Source: Roseibium algicola
GTDB lineage: Bacteria > Pseudomonadota > Alphaproteobacteria > Rhizobiales > Stappiaceae
DNA: 64,000 nucleotides
Reading direction: 5' to 3'
Assembly: GCF_001999245.1 (NCBI RefSeq)
Contig: NZ_CP019630.1
Span: forward strand, 310,001-374,000
In this document: in pieces, positions 13,695-23,700 of the stretch
How positions within the stretch are numbered: position 1 is the stretch's first letter
Layout: every line of letters starts with the position of its first letter
The notes under the pieces: generated by a model
What the model saw: the letters and a program-made list of their open reading frames with translations, nothing else
Database searches by the model: none
Told to the model about the DNA's origin: nothing
Made by a program: the position numbers and the translations under genes

Positions 13695-14597
13695 CTATAG
13701 TTTTACAGTAGTCCCTGATATTCGAGCCTCGATCTCTGTACCGTCGCCCAATTTTTCCAACGGAATGGAGAACGCTCTCGCCCTAATTTCTTCGGGAAGA
13801 TCTACCTTGAAATGGCTGGATGTCCCTGCCCCGATTATCTCGCCTCCAGAGCGAATCTCGATCGAACATGCAAAATCACCAGGAAGCCTTCGGGCCCAAC
13901 CTTGAGCTACCCCGTCAATAACTCCGAAAAATTGACCTTCGTACCGGACCCGAGAACTCTGCAAATAAAGCTCTGGCCCGTTTTCAATTACAGCAAGCGC
14001 CTCAGTCCTTAAACCTTCATCGAGTTTAATTCCACAAAACTTGGCAAGTTTCTCTACAAGACAATCAGGGTCCGATAGAGCTTTTTCATAGCTAATTACA
14101 AGTATCGGCACTTCGATTGACTCGACGAAGTGTACGAGATCCAACGTCCGTTCAGCCGCTCTTTTCAGTTGCTCCAGAAAGTCGGTATGCATGGAGATTT
14201 CGTTGCGTTTTGCAATCGATGCAGGATCTCTCAGTATTACAATCAGGCGAGGGTTCCTGAATTTGTTCAACTTCTGCGCAAGCAGACCAAACGCTTCGGG
14301 CCGCTTGAACCCCCATACCTTGTGCTCTTTATTGTAGTTCTCAATAATTTGATCGAAACGAACCCAGTCGCCAGCTTCCAAAGCATTTGACAATACAGTG
14401 TCTTCAAAAACAGCCGGATCTGCTTTCTCACCAAGAAAAATGCCGAACTGTCGCAAAACAGCTCCAATAAGAGAAGTGCCACTGCGGGCCACACCAACGC
14501 AGATTAGCGTTGCGTACTCATCCGAGTGTGACTGAGAACCATTTAAAACAGTAAACCCGTCATTCTTTAGATTGCTCTCTTCACCTCTCACAAACAC
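13695..14597 (-). CDS. Sulfotransferase-like protein with C-terminal beta-sandwich domain
   Basis: 300 residues. CVGVARSGTSLIGAVLRQFG (about 32-51) is the 5'-phosphosulfate loop of the P-loop sulfotransferases, and PRLIVILRDPASIAKRNEIS contains the 3'-phosphate-binding Arg and Ser. Residues about 215-300 (QFFGVIDGVAQGWARRLPGD, FSIPLEKLGDGTEIEARI) are an extra all-beta module seen in alphaproteobacterial polysaccharide enzymes with the pattern G-x-VDGV-x-x-G-x-x-GWA. It is last in the leftward rfb-GT2 operon, so it likely sulfates, or recognises, the rhamnose-containing glycan. The substrate is unknown. Confidence 0.7.
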   Translation of the reverse strand: MFVRGEESNLKNDGFTVLNGSQSHSDEYATLICVGVARSGTSLIGAVLRQFGIFLGEKADPAVFEDTVLSNALEAGDWVRFDQIIENYNKEHKVWGFKRPEAFGLLAQKLNKFRNPRLIVILRDPASIAKRNEISMHTDFLEQLKRAAERTLDLVHFVESIEVPILVISYEKALSDPDCLVEKLAKFCGIKLDEGLRTEALAVIENGPELYLQSSRVRYEGQFFGVIDGVAQGWARRLPGDFACSIEIRSGGEIIGAGTSSHFKVDLPEEIRARAFSIPLEKLGDGTEIEARISGTTVKL

Positions 14598-14617
14598 CCT
14601 CCAGAAGAACTATGTAA

Positions 14618-16513
14618 TTATTCATATTTATACTGAAAATACGCATTATGATGCGAGAAGTTTTCATTATAATAAGGGTCCCGTTGCATGATATCACCCC
14701 AGCGCTGCCTCATGGTCATCGACTCATGCTCGAACCTTGCTATTTTCTCCGGTGAAGTATCTTGGCCACGCGAGACAGACTCATGATGAAATAATTGGGC
14801 ATATGGAGTGTATACATTCTTTAACCCAAAATCTCTTGATAGCCTTAAGCAAAAATCAACGTCGTTATACGCAACCTTTAGATCTTTATCGTCCAGACCT
14901 CCACATTTTAGGTATTTATCCTTTTCAACTACCATGCAAGCGGCAGTAACTGCGAGAAAATATTGTGGAAGTTGTAACCTGTGCTGGTAGCCGATATCGC
15001 CGCCTTGATAAAATTGAAAAGCGTGATTTGCGATACCTCCCACACCCACGATCACACCAGCATGTTGAACCAAACCGTTGGCATATAGGAGTTTCGCCCC
15101 AACAGCCCCGATATGAGGCAGTACCGCATAGGACACCATCTCCCGAAGCCATTCAGAAGAAATAACTTGAGTGTCATTGTTCAAGAGCACAACAACTGAA
15201 CCTGAAGCATGCTCAACGGCAAAATTATTCATGGCTGAATAATTAAATTCACCAGAATATGGCAATACAGTTACAGGGTGTTTTTCTGTTATTCCAGCCA
15301 GATATTCTTTTAACTCCACTTCCACACTGTCATTGTCCACGATGATAACGTCAAAACTTGGATAGTCTGTTTTATCAAACAGACTGAAGACACAGGCCTT
15401 TACAAATTCTGTGCAGTCACGGGTTGGAATAATGATGGTTACGTGCGGAACAGGGCTTGGGAGCTCCCTAACGATCCTGTTGCACGCTGAAGGGCCATTC
15501 GTTACCGATACCGGCGCGTCCGGGTAATTGTCCTTAAAGTATTCACGCACGGCGCGCTGACGCGCTTCTATGGCTTGCTGGATCCAGCGATCGGAAAAAG
15601 ATCCCGAACCGGAGAAGCATCGCCAATGGTAGAGAATTTTCGGAATATGACGAATATTTTTCTCGTCAATCCGAGCAACCACCCGGAGTGCTAGATCATG
15701 ATCCTGACTTCCCTCGAAACCTGGTCGAAACCCTCCGACATCCCTGACGATTGAAGCCCTGTATACGCTGAGGTGATTGATGTAGTTCTGGGTTAGAAAA
15801 AGTTCCAGATTCCAGTCCGGTTTGAAGTGTGGATCGGTAAGCCAGCCCTCCTTCCGAATTTTATCTTCATCCGAGTAGATGAAATCTGCCTCAGGATATT
15901 GCCGAATTTCTCTGGCAACATAATAAAGGGCATGAACTGGTAGCAGGTCATCATGGTCCATGAACGCAATGTAGGGACCGGTCGCAATATCTATGGCAGA
16001 GTTTGAAGCTCTGCAGATATGTCCGTTTTCACTCCGGTAAACGACCTTGATGCGCCCATCACTTTCTTCAAATTCCTTGAGAGCCTCTTGAACGGCTGGA
16101 TCCGTTGAGCAGTCGTCAGCAATGCACAACTCCCAATGCGGATATATCTGCTTCTTCACGGATTGGATGGCATCTCGTAGCTGAGCCAGATCTGTATTAT
16201 AGACCGGCATTACAATTGAGATTACTGGAGGATTATGCCAACCGGCAACTTCCTGCAGCATCTCTTCTCGTTCTGATATAGACGGGTTTGCTTGTGCAAA
16301 GCAGATATGTGGTCCGACACGAAGATTCTTACCTTGAATACTTGTGGCGCTGAAAACCAATCGGAATCGGTTTCGGGAACGCTGCCTTTTACCAACGACG
16401 TACCACCAGCAAGCAGCTACAAATATTCGTGGCGAGAGAAAAGCTTCGTATAGCCTTCGACAGAATTTATTAGCCTGTAAATCAATTAAATTATTATTAG
16501 ACGAGATTTTCAA
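14618..16513 (-). CDS. Two-domain GT2 glycosyltransferase (rhamnosyltransferase-like)
   Basis: 631 residues with two GT-A domains in tandem. The first starts near residue 96 (ISIVMPVYNTDLAQLRDAIQ) with a DHDD metal motif (YIAFMDHDDLLPVHALYYVA). The second starts near residue 355 (HVTIIIPTRDCTEFV) with LLNNDTQVI and the acceptor-side EKDKYLKCGGLDD and HHESVSRG. The layout is that of O-antigen or exopolysaccharide rhamnosyl transferases. A hydrophobic patch around residues 28-40 could hold it at the membrane. It is 25 bp downstream of rfbA in the dTDP-rhamnose operon, which points to dTDP-L-rhamnose as one donor. The two sites may add two different sugars. Confidence 0.85.
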   Translation of the reverse strand: MKISSNNNLIDLQANKFCRRLYEAFLSPRIFVAACWWYVVGKRQRSRNRFRLVFSATSIQGKNLRVGPHICFAQANPSISEREEMLQEVAGWHNPPVISIVMPVYNTDLAQLRDAIQSVKKQIYPHWELCIADDCSTDPAVQEALKEFEESDGRIKVVYRSENGHICRASNSAIDIATGPYIAFMDHDDLLPVHALYYVAREIRQYPEADFIYSDEDKIRKEGWLTDPHFKPDWNLELFLTQNYINHLSVYRASIVRDVGGFRPGFEGSQDHDLALRVVARIDEKNIRHIPKILYHWRCFSGSGSFSDRWIQQAIEARQRAVREYFKDNYPDAPVSVTNGPSACNRIVRELPSPVPHVTIIIPTRDCTEFVKACVFSLFDKTDYPSFDVIIVDNDSVEVELKEYLAGITEKHPVTVLPYSGEFNYSAMNNFAVEHASGSVVVLLNNDTQVISSEWLREMVSYAVLPHIGAVGAKLLYANGLVQHAGVIVGVGGIANHAFQFYQGGDIGYQHRLQLPQYFLAVTAACMVVEKDKYLKCGGLDDKDLKVAYNDVDFCLRLSRDFGLKNVYTPYAQLFHHESVSRGQDTSPEKIARFEHESMTMRQRWGDIMQRDPYYNENFSHHNAYFQYKYE

Positions 16514-16538
16514 TTTTCCTCCGAACGGATATATTTAT

Positions 16539-17417
16539 TTATGCGTTAGAGTACCCAGAGACTATTTTTCCCAAGTATTTCCCATATCCACTGCTGGAAT
16601 ATTCTTCGCTCAGCCGTTCCAGATCATTCACAGTAATCCAACCGTTCTTGAACGCAATTTCTTCCGGAACGGCGATGCGGTGGCCCTGTCTTTTCTCGAT
16701 GGCCTGCACGAAGGTCGCGGATTCTATGAGACTGTCATGTGTCCCCATGTCGAACCAGGCAAATCCCCGCCCCAGTTGTTCAACATGCAGGTCTCCGCGC
16801 TCAAGATACCGGGCGTTCACATCCGTGATTTCAAGTTCACCGCGCGCACTCGGACGGATATCGGAAGCGATGGCGGCGACGTCCTTGTCATAAAAGTAAA
16901 GCCCTGTCACCGCCCAGGACGACCGGGGGGACTTTGGCTTCTCTTCGATTGAAGCCGGTGCGCCTGACGGGTCGAACGAGATGACACCATATCGTTCCGG
17001 CTCCGCCACCTCGTATCCGAGCAGGGTCGCTCCGGACTTGCGCGCTGAAGCTCTCGCAAGAATTTCCGTCAGACCATGTCCGTAATAAAGGTTGTCACCC
17101 AGGATCAGCGCACATTCCTGTCCAGCAAGGAACTCCTCTCCGATCAGAAACGCCTGCGCGATGCCGGCCGGTTCAGGTTGAACTGCATAGCTGATATTGA
17201 TGCCCCAGCGCGCGCCGTCTTCCAGAAGGCTCTGAAAAGCCATGGCATCGCGTGGTGTTGTGATGATCAGGAGATCTCTTATCCCGGCAAGCATCAGAAC
17301 ACTCAACGGATAGTAGATCATCGGCTTGTCGTAGACAGGCAGCAATTGCTTGGAAATACACCTTGTTACCGGGAAGAGACGCGTTCCGCTTCCGCCCGCC
17401 AGCACGATGCCTTTCAT
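16539..17417 (-). CDS. rfbA: Glucose-1-phosphate thymidylyltransferase
   Basis: 292 residues from the ATG at 17417, the standard RmlA length. It joins glucose-1-phosphate and dTTP to dTDP-glucose, the first step of dTDP-L-rhamnose synthesis. It begins with the nucleotide-binding motif GIVLAGGSGTRLFPVT and contains KQLLPVYDKPMIYYPLSVLM, then LILGDNLYYGHGL with the catalytic Asp, and IEEKPKSPRS. Its ATG is 38 bp after the rfbD stop. A longer start at 17450 would add an Asn/Trp-rich stretch unlike the family. Confidence 0.95.
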   Translation of the reverse strand: MKGIVLAGGSGTRLFPVTRCISKQLLPVYDKPMIYYPLSVLMLAGIRDLLIITTPRDAMAFQSLLEDGARWGINISYAVQPEPAGIAQAFLIGEEFLAGQECALILGDNLYYGHGLTEILARASARKSGATLLGYEVAEPERYGVISFDPSGAPASIEEKPKSPRSSWAVTGLYFYDKDVAAIASDIRPSARGELEITDVNARYLERGDLHVEQLGRGFAWFDMGTHDSLIESATFVQAIEKRQGHRIAVPEEIAFKNGWITVNDLERLSEEYSSSGYGKYLGKIVSGYSNA

Positions 17418-17454
17418 TGTCCAACTCCAATTCCAATTGCTTGCCCGCAAGATA

Positions 17455-18345
17455 TCAGGCGTTTAGATACAGGCGGTCAAGCATGTCGGACAGTGCCACT
17501 GGCCAGTCCCTGGCGGAAAAGCCATGGACACGTGACAGTTTAGAGCAATCAAGCGCCGAGTTCGCGGGCCGATTTGAAAGCGTTGGAAATTCCGACGCCG
17601 GAATGCCAATCAGCTCCGGCTGTTTGCATAATCGTTCCCCGGCCAGTTCGAATATTTTGGATGCAAACCCATGCCAGCTCACCTGCCCCTGTCCGGCACA
17701 ATGAAATGTTCCGTATCCACCCTTCGGAAAATCGCCCTTCAGGACCGGCACGGATAACTGCAATGCGATTTCAGCCAGGTCGGCGGCATATGTCGGGCAT
17801 CCTGTCTGGTCGGTGACCACCCGAATTACATCCTTCTCCCGTGCGAGCCTCAGCATCGTCCGAACAAAATTCGCACCATGCACGCCGTACACCCAGGATG
17901 TGCGCAGGATCAGGTGACGTTCTGAGACTGTGCGGACGGCAGCCTCCCCGGCCTCCTTGCTTTCGCCATATACGCCTAACGGGCCGACTGTATCTTCTTC
18001 CACATAAGGCTGCGGCTTTGCCCCGTCGAACACGTAGTCCGTGGAGAAATGTATCAAGACGGCACCGCGCCGTTCGGCCACTTCCGCAAGATTGCGCGCT
18101 CCGTCGCGGTTGACCGCAAAGGCGGCCTGCCGGTCGGTCTCGGCACGGTCAACGGCAGTGTATGCAGCCGCATTGATGATCAGGTCGGGTGCCAAGTTCT
18201 GGACGATTTCCGCGACGGCTTTGCGATCGGTTATGTCGAGTGTCGATCTGTCGAGAGCCACAACATCAAGAGCCAGCGCCCGGGCTTGCCGAATGACTTC
18301 ATAACCGAGTTGACCGTTCGCTCCCGTAAGCAGAACACGGGTCAT
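17455..18345 (-). CDS. rfbD: dTDP-4-dehydrorhamnose reductase
   Basis: 296 residues, usual length. The NAD(P)-binding [17 protein letters not shown] opens the protein, and [14 protein letters not shown] and [20 protein letters not shown] follow. YGESKEAGE is the Tyr-x3-Lys pair of the short-chain family. It reduces dTDP-4-dehydro-L-rhamnose to dTDP-L-rhamnose, the last step. It overlaps rfbB by ATGA. Confidence 0.95.
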   Translation of the reverse strand: MTRVLLTGANGQLGYEVIRQARALALDVVALDRSTLDITDRKAVAEIVQNLAPDLIINAAAYTAVDRAETDRQAAFAVNRDGARNLAEVAERRGAVLIHFSTDYVFDGAKPQPYVEEDTVGPLGVYGESKEAGEAAVRTVSERHLILRTSWVYGVHGANFVRTMLRLAREKDVIRVVTDQTGCPTYAADLAEIALQLSVPVLKGDFPKGGYGTFHCAGQGQVSWHGFASKIFELAGERLCKQPELIGIPASEFPTLSNRPANSALDCSKLSRVHGFSARDWPVALSDMLDRLYLNA

Positions 18346-19424
18346 GGAACACCGGCAGATGCACTTGAAACACCATTTGCACCCAGTCCCAGCCTGTCGC
18401 CTCTATATTGACCGCTACGGATTGCCTCCCACCAGCTGCGATTGGCAAGGTACCAGTCCAACGTCTGGCGCAACCCGCTTTCGAATGAATGACTGGGTCG
18501 CCAGTCGAGTTCGGCAGCGATCCGCGAAATGTCCATCGCATAGCGCGCATCGTGGCCAGGACGGTCTGTCACGAACGCGATCAATTCTCGGCGGGGTTTT
18601 ACTGCGGGCACCGTTTCGTCCAGCAGATCGCAGATCAGATGGACTACATCGATGTTTCGACGCTCTGCGTCACCGCCGATGTTGTAAACTTGGCCCGGTG
18701 TGCCGCGCGTCAAGACCAGCCACAACGCATCCGCATGATCTTCGACATGCAGCCAGTCACGGATATTTGCTCCCGCGCCGTAGACCGGCAGTGGCTTTTC
18801 CTCCAGGCCGTTCAGGATCATCAACGGGATCAGTTTTTCCGGAAACTGGTAAGGCCCGTAATTGTTGGAACAATTGGTGGTGACCACCGGCACCCCATAC
18901 GTATGGTGCCAAGCCCTGACCAAGTGATCCGACGCCGCCTTTGATGCGGAATAAGGAGAATTCGGCGCGTATGCGGTCGTTTCCTTGAAGGCCCCTGTCG
19001 GACCGAGACTGCCATAGACTTCATCGGTGGACACATGATGAAAGCGAAAGGCTTCCTTTCGAGACACTGGCAAGCCGGACCAATACCCCCTCACCGCCTC
19101 CAGCAAGGTGTAAGTGCCCACGATATTTGTATCGATAAAGGCAGCCGGGCCATCGATCGACCGGTCGACGTGACTTTCTGCCGCCAGATGCATGACAGCG
19201 TCGGGTGCCTCTGTCTCCAGCAGACTGGCCATTGCCTCCCCGTCCCGGATGTCTGCCTGCACGAACCGGTGGCGGCGATCTTCCATGACCGGAGCCAGGG
19301 ACGCCAGGTTACCGGCATAAGTCAGGGCATCCACGGTGACGACTTCTGCAAGGCCTTGCAACACCAGCTTTCGCACGACCGCCGAACCGATAAAGCCGGC
19401 GCCTCCCGTGACAAGAACCTTCAT
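18342..19424 (-). CDS. rfbB: dTDP-glucose 4,6-dehydratase
   Basis: 360 residues. [15 protein letters not shown] is the NAD-binding turn, [19 protein letters not shown] follows, and [13 protein letters not shown] supplies the Thr-Asp-Glu active-site triad. [15 protein letters not shown] has the Tyr-x3-Lys. It converts dTDP-glucose to the 4-keto-6-deoxy sugar. Start and stop overlap rfbC and rfbD by ATGA, which keeps the pathway enzymes cotranslated. Confidence 0.95.
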   Translation of the reverse strand: MKVLVTGGAGFIGSAVVRKLVLQGLAEVVTVDALTYAGNLASLAPVMEDRRHRFVQADIRDGEAMASLLETEAPDAVMHLAAESHVDRSIDGPAAFIDTNIVGTYTLLEAVRGYWSGLPVSRKEAFRFHHVSTDEVYGSLGPTGAFKETTAYAPNSPYSASKAASDHLVRAWHHTYGVPVVTTNCSNNYGPYQFPEKLIPLMILNGLEEKPLPVYGAGANIRDWLHVEDHADALWLVLTRGTPGQVYNIGGDAERRNIDVVHLICDLLDETVPAVKPRRELIAFVTDRPGHDARYAMDISRIAAELDWRPSHSFESGLRQTLDWYLANRSWWEAIRSGQYRGDRLGLGANGVSSASAGVP

Positions 19425-19999
19425 CGTTCTCTGGCCTCCGGGTATGTGAAACAGCTGTCAGCATCGGCAAGGCGTGGGAGCTTCTGATCCTTTTGCGACA
19501 AGATGGCATCGGCTTCAGGTATTCGCCAATCTATGTCCAGATCGGGATCGTTCCACACGATGCCCCGGTCATGCTCCGGCGCATAGTAACGCGAGACCTT
19601 GTAGAGAACCTCCGTGTGCGCCTCCAGGGTCACCAGCCCGTGGGCAAATCCGATTGGCACCAGAATCTGATTGCCGTTTTCCGCGGAGATGACAGACGAG
19701 ACGTGTTTGCCGTAAGTCGGAGACCCTTGCCGCAGATCCACAGCGATATCCAGAATCGCTCCGCGCACGACACGCACCAGCTTGTCCTGCGCGAACGGCG
19801 GCGTCTGGTAATGCAGGCCGCGGACCGTTCCCTTTTCCGCAGAGTAGGCATGATTGTCCTGGACGAAATCGATGTCTATTCCGACGTCGGAAAGAAGCGC
19901 TTTGTTGTAGGTTTCAGAGAAGAAACCACGGCTGTCACCATGCCTCTTCGGCCGGAGAATCTTGACCTCGGGAATGTCCAGTTCAATTACTTCGAGCAT
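19421..19999 (-). CDS. rfbC: dTDP-4-dehydrorhamnose 3,5-epimerase
   Basis: 192 residues from the ATG at 19999, the family length; a start 37 codons earlier gives a non-matching leader. The cupin-like core includes [34 protein letters not shown] with the catalytic His, [20 protein letters not shown] and [10 protein letters not shown]. It epimerises C3 and C5 of the keto sugar. It is the first gene of the leftward rfbCBDA-GT2-sulfotransferase operon. The 160 bp to the next gene should hold the operon promoter, though I see no strong match. Confidence 0.95.
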   Translation of the reverse strand: MLEVIELDIPEVKILRPKRHGDSRGFFSETYNKALLSDVGIDIDFVQDNHAYSAEKGTVRGLHYQTPPFAQDKLVRVVRGAILDIAVDLRQGSPTYGKHVSSVISAENGNQILVPIGFAHGLVTLEAHTEVLYKVSRYYAPEHDRGIVWNDPDLDIDWRIPEADAILSQKDQKLPRLADADSCFTYPEARER

Positions 20000-20161
20000 G
20001 AATCCGTTTCGGGTCTCGCGGTCACGTTTCGTGGCAAGCCCCGCTTCAAGGCAGGTCTTGCCGCGAATCTGTATAAGATTTTCAGGTTCCTTCAAGGGCG
20101 AAGGAACCACAATCCGACCTCGTTTCCCAAAACGGCTTCGTGTCTGTTTACTGGAGTACCC

Positions 20162-21256
20162 TCACCTTACAACCGCCGAACGCGGCAGGTCGGAGAGGAT
20201 TTCCGCGCCGTCTTTCCGCAAGATGACGATTTCCTCAAGACGCAGGCCGAATTGGCCGGGGAGATAGATGCCAGGTTCGATCGAGAACACCATGCCCTCG
20301 TCCAGTACGGTTTCGGAGGTCGCCGTCAGATATGGCGGTTCATGTATGTCTATTCCGAGGCCATGGCCGGTCCGGTGTGTGAAAAAGTCACCATAGCCCG
20401 CATCTGAAATGACATCCCGAGCCGCCTTGTCGATTGATTTTGCCAAGACCCCAGGCTTTGCAGCGGCAAGCGCTGCTTCCACAGCCTTGTTGACGATGGC
20501 GTGGACCTTCTCAAATTCCGCCGTAGGCGTTCCGAAGAAGCCAACACGGGTCATGTCGGACGGGTAACCGTCCAGTCGGCCACCTGTGTCGATCAGCACG
20601 GCATCGCCGGATTTCAGCTGTGTTTCGCCGGTGTGGTGGTGCGGAAAGGCACCGTTTCCACCGAAACAGACCGAGGTGAAAACCGGGGTCGCGCCTGCCT
20701 GCTTGTAGACGTCCCGGATGACGGCAGCGATCTCAAGTTCCGTGATGCCGGGTGTCAGGGCGTCGAAGCCCGCCATGGCGGCAGTGTCGTTCAGAACGGC
20801 ACTGGCTTTAAGGCGGCGGTATTCGTCCTCTTCCTTTCGAGCGCGCAGGAAGCCGACCGTGTCATCCGTAAACCGGCGCGAAGCCCCCGGGAGCGCGTCC
20901 AGCAACAGAAGCGCAAAATCGGCACGCATGGTTTCGTCGATGACGACACTTGGCGATTGCGGAAGTCCGGAGGCTTCCAGCAAAGTTGCAAGCGCGGCAT
21001 CCGGTCCATCGTCGTCACGCCAGGGGAAGAAGGGCAAGTGCGTCTTCTGGCGCGAGCTGTCGACATTGAGCGCCGGCATCAGAAAGCCCGCATGGCTCCT
21101 GGAAACCAGAAGCATCACCGGCCGTTCGTCGCCATGGGGGTCGAGACCAGCCAGATACATCATGTGACTGGACGGACCGATGGCCACAAGGTCGGTCCCG
21201 GTCGCAGACATCCGCTCGCGCAAAGCGGCAAGGCGCTGATCGGAAAGGGAAGACAT
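20162..21256 (-). CDS. M24 metallopeptidase (Xaa-Pro aminopeptidase/dipeptidase type)
   Basis: 364 residues. An N-terminal creatinase-like domain (about 1-125) precedes the pita-bread catalytic domain. The metal ligands are visible: Asp in VLIDTGGRLDGYPSD, Asp in SDMTRVG, His in HRTGHGLGIDIHEPPY, Glu in FSIEPGIYLP and Glu in LRLEEIVIL. It hydrolyses N-terminal or dipeptide bonds, often with proline, in the cytoplasm. It is 93 bp after the peptide-type binding protein gene, with a terminator between, so it may need readthrough or its own promoter. Substrate relatives include creatinase and ectoine hydrolase. The neighbourhood argues for imported peptides. Confidence 0.85.
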   Translation of the reverse strand: MSSLSDQRLAALRERMSATGTDLVAIGPSSHMMYLAGLDPHGDERPVMLLVSRSHAGFLMPALNVDSSRQKTHLPFFPWRDDDGPDAALATLLEASGLPQSPSVVIDETMRADFALLLLDALPGASRRFTDDTVGFLRARKEEDEYRRLKASAVLNDTAAMAGFDALTPGITELEIAAVIRDVYKQAGATPVFTSVCFGGNGAFPHHHTGETQLKSGDAVLIDTGGRLDGYPSDMTRVGFFGTPTAEFEKVHAIVNKAVEAALAAAKPGVLAKSIDKAARDVISDAGYGDFFTHRTGHGLGIDIHEPPYLTATSETVLDEGMVFSIEPGIYLPGQFGLRLEEIVILRKDGAEILSDLPRSAVVR

Positions 21257-21304
21257 TTCAGGAAACTCCGGAGGGGTTGGTCAGTCAGTGTGCTGTGTCA
21301 GCGA

Positions 21305-21335
21305 ACAAAAAAGCCGCCCCGGAAACCGGGACGGC
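21305..21335 (-). terminator. Rho-independent terminator after the binding-protein gene
   Basis: On the minus strand GCCGTCCCGG-TTT-CCGGGGCGGC forms a 10-bp stem with one U-G pair, then TTTTTTG. It sits 14 bp after the stop of the substrate-binding protein. Confidence 0.85.
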
Positions 21336-21348
21336 CTGGTATCTGGCG

Positions 21349-22935
21349 TCAGTTTTTCGTTACCAGACGATAGTAGACGAAGTCGGACGTCGCACCGTTG
21401 ACGTAACCTTCGACCTTCTGGTCCATGGCGACCTGATAGGCTGCCTGGAACATGATCACGATCGGCGACTTGGCCTGAACTTCCTTCTGCAGTTCGACAT
21501 ACATCCCGTTGCGTTTTTCCGCATCGCTCTCAGCCAAGGCAGCCTTGGTCATGTCGTTCATCTCGGCCGGAACAGCCCAGGCATTCCGCCACGTGGTGGT
21601 TGCCTGGTAGTTGTCGTCGGAGTTGTCGCTGTTATAGGCAAAGGCCTTTGCGTTGGAGTGCGGGTCCATGAAGTCCGGGCCCCAATAGAGCAACATCGCT
21701 TCATGGCTGCGCTCGCGGTATTTGGTGATGACCTGCGAACCGGTCCCCGGGATGATGTCGAAGTTGATGCCGGCTTCGGCAAAGCTTGCCTGCAGCGACT
21801 GGGCCATGTCCGTGAACGGGGTGGAGTTGATCACGTCGAGGGTTACCGTGATCGGCGTTTCGATGCCGGCATCCGCCAGGATCTGCTTCGCCTTTTCCGG
21901 GTCGTAGGTGTAAGGCGTCTCGTCGTAGGATCCAGGGAAACCCTTCGGCCAGAATGCCTGATGGATTTCCATCTGGCCTTTCAGGAAGCTGTCGGTCATG
22001 CCTTTGTAGTTGACAAGGTAACGAGCAGCATCCCACACCGCTTCAGGCTGCAGCACGTCCTTCTTCTGGTTGAAGGATAGGAAGTGCACGGCTGCCTGCG
22101 GATAGGTTTCCACCTTGATGGTGTCGCCTTCCATGCCGGCAATCTGGTCCGGCGTCAGATTGCGGGCCATGTCGACATCACCGGACTGCAGCAGCAGCTG
22201 CTGGGTTGCGGCTTCGGCCACGTGACGGATGATCACGCCTTCAACCTTCGGCGCGCCCTTGAAGTAGTCGGCGTTGGACTTGTAACGCACCAGTTCGCCG
22301 GCGCGGTAGGTTTGCAGTTCGAACGGACCGGAACCGGCGGAATTGGCATTGAGCCACTTGTTGCCCATGTCGCCATCTTCCTCGTGCTCCATCACCGTCT
22401 TTTCGTCGACGATGGAAGCCGGACGGGCAGCCAGGACGTTGAGGGCGAACGCCGGAGAGAAGTCACCTTCGTATTTGACAACGACCTTGTTGCCGTCGGC
22501 CGTGACCATGTCCTCGACATTTTCCGCCGTCCAGCCAAGCTGGGCAAGGATAAAGGCCGGTGTGAGGTTCAGCTTGATGACACGGGCAAAGGAGAACACC
22601 ACGTCTTCAGCGCGGACCGGATTGCCGGAATGGAACGTTGCACCGTCGCGCAGGGTGAAGGTGATGGTCTTTGCATCAGCGTCAGCCTGCCATTCGGCAG
22701 CAAGGCCCGGTGCCAGAACTGTCGGGTCTTCGGCGTCATATTGCACAAGGCGGTCGTAGACATTGGTCACGAGCTCGCCGGAGGAAAACTCGTAAGCCTG
22801 GGCGGGGTCGATCGCGACGATATCGTCGATGTTCTGCGCCACCACCAGAATGTTGTCCGGTGTCGCGGCACCAGCAGGCATTGCCATCGGCATTGCCAGG
22901 GCGGCCGCCAGAAGCGCGGTCCTTAAAAGCTTCAT
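21349..22935 (-). CDS. ABC transporter substrate-binding protein, family 5 (oligopeptide/dipeptide type)
   Basis: 528 residues. A signal peptide (residues 1-24, LLAAALAMPMAMPAGA, cut near AGAA) leads to the periplasm. The family-5 signature region is seen at about 65-100 (GLAAEWQADADAKTITFTLR, DGATFHSGNPVRAEDVVFS). Later parts, such as AVHFLSFNQKKDVLQPEAVW and ILADAGIETPITVTLDVINS, match the typical three-lobed fold. It delivers ligand to the permeases coded divergently at 23.85-27.4 kb. Being downstream of the XRE-cupin regulator by 25 bp, it is likely co-transcribed with it. The ligand is unknown; a peptide is inferred from the adjacent M24 peptidase. Confidence 0.9.
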   Translation of the reverse strand: MKLLRTALLAAALAMPMAMPAGAATPDNILVVAQNIDDIVAIDPAQAYEFSSGELVTNVYDRLVQYDAEDPTVLAPGLAAEWQADADAKTITFTLRDGATFHSGNPVRAEDVVFSFARVIKLNLTPAFILAQLGWTAENVEDMVTADGNKVVVKYEGDFSPAFALNVLAARPASIVDEKTVMEHEEDGDMGNKWLNANSAGSGPFELQTYRAGELVRYKSNADYFKGAPKVEGVIIRHVAEAATQQLLLQSGDVDMARNLTPDQIAGMEGDTIKVETYPQAAVHFLSFNQKKDVLQPEAVWDAARYLVNYKGMTDSFLKGQMEIHQAFWPKGFPGSYDETPYTYDPEKAKQILADAGIETPITVTLDVINSTPFTDMAQSLQASFAEAGINFDIIPGTGSQVITKYRERSHEAMLLYWGPDFMDPHSNAKAFAYNSDNSDDNYQATTTWRNAWAVPAEMNDMTKAALAESDAEKRNGMYVELQKEVQAKSPIVIMFQAAYQVAMDQKVEGYVNGATSDFVYYRLVTKN

Positions 22936-22960
22936 TTCTTCGTCTCCGTCTGTCAGGGGG

Positions 22961-23629
22961 TTAGGATTTGTTCTTGTTTTTGGCGCGGCTCGGCTTCACC
23001 GCGCTCTTGTCTGGCGACACCAGCTCGATGCGGCTGGTTTTCTCGTCGCCGGCGTTGAAAATCGTTAGGGTGCCGGTCCACAGGATCTTTGCCGGCGCAT
23101 CGTTCGGGTTCGACCAGGCATGCGGGGTATTGCCCCGATAATGCAGGCTGTCGCCAGCTGTCATCACCATCGCCTCCCCGTCGAGGTACTGGGTGATGGA
23201 CCCTTCCAGAATGTAGATCAGCTCCTCGCCCTCGTGGCTCACCGTTTCCGAGGCATATCCGGGCGGCACGGTGAGAATGAACGAGGAAAGCTGATTGCCT
23301 GGAAACTCGGTTGCCAGCCGCTCATAGCTTACGGCGGAACCGGAAATGGAGAAATTGGGCCGGGTGGCGGCACGGGTCAGAGCATCCTGGGCCCGTGGCT
23401 GGGCCACGAAATAATCCAGCCCGACGCCGAGTGCCCGGGCGATTCCCGCCAGAGATCCGAGTGTCGGTGTCGCGTGATCGCGCTCGACCTGACTGAGATA
23501 CCCGACCGAGAGGTTCGAAGCGTCGCTCAGCTGTTGCAGGGTGAACCCCAGCTGCCGGCGCCGCGCACGGATCAGCGCGCCAACCTTTGTATCGACATCG
23601 GAAGCGGCACGTGCTGTCGAACTGCTCAA
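22961..23629 (-). CDS. XRE-family regulator with cupin sensor domain
   Basis: 222 residues. Residues about 15-75 form an XRE helix-turn-helix (IRARRRQLGFTLQQLSDASN, LSVGYLSQVERDHATPTLGS). Residues about 130-200 form a cupin barrel (HEGEELIYILEGSITQYLDG, GDSLHYRGNTPHAWSN). Such regulators bind a small ligand in the cupin and often control transport and use of amino-acid or peptide compounds. It lies between the binding protein and a divergent promoter region containing two dyads, so control of both arms and itself is inferred. The C-terminus is basic. Confidence 0.85.
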   Translation of the reverse strand: MSSSTARAASDVDTKVGALIRARRRQLGFTLQQLSDASNLSVGYLSQVERDHATPTLGSLAGIARALGVGLDYFVAQPRAQDALTRAATRPNFSISGSAVSYERLATEFPGNQLSSFILTVPPGYASETVSHEGEELIYILEGSITQYLDGEAMVMTAGDSLHYRGNTPHAWSNPNDAPAKILWTGTLTIFNAGDEKTSRIELVSPDKSAVKPSRAKNKNKS

Positions 23630-23642
23630 AGATTTTTACTCC

Positions 23643-23661
23643 CATCAAAATTTTTTTGATG
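23643..23661. promoter_or_regulatory. Perfect 8-bp inverted repeat upstream of the XRE-cupin gene
   Basis: CATCAAAA-TTT-TTTTGATG lies 14 bp before the regulator start. It is AT-rich and symmetric, a good candidate for the regulator's own operator. Confidence 0.55.
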
Positions 23662-23700
23662 TAACCAGATTTTTTTGTATGCTCCAAGAACTTTTTTAGA

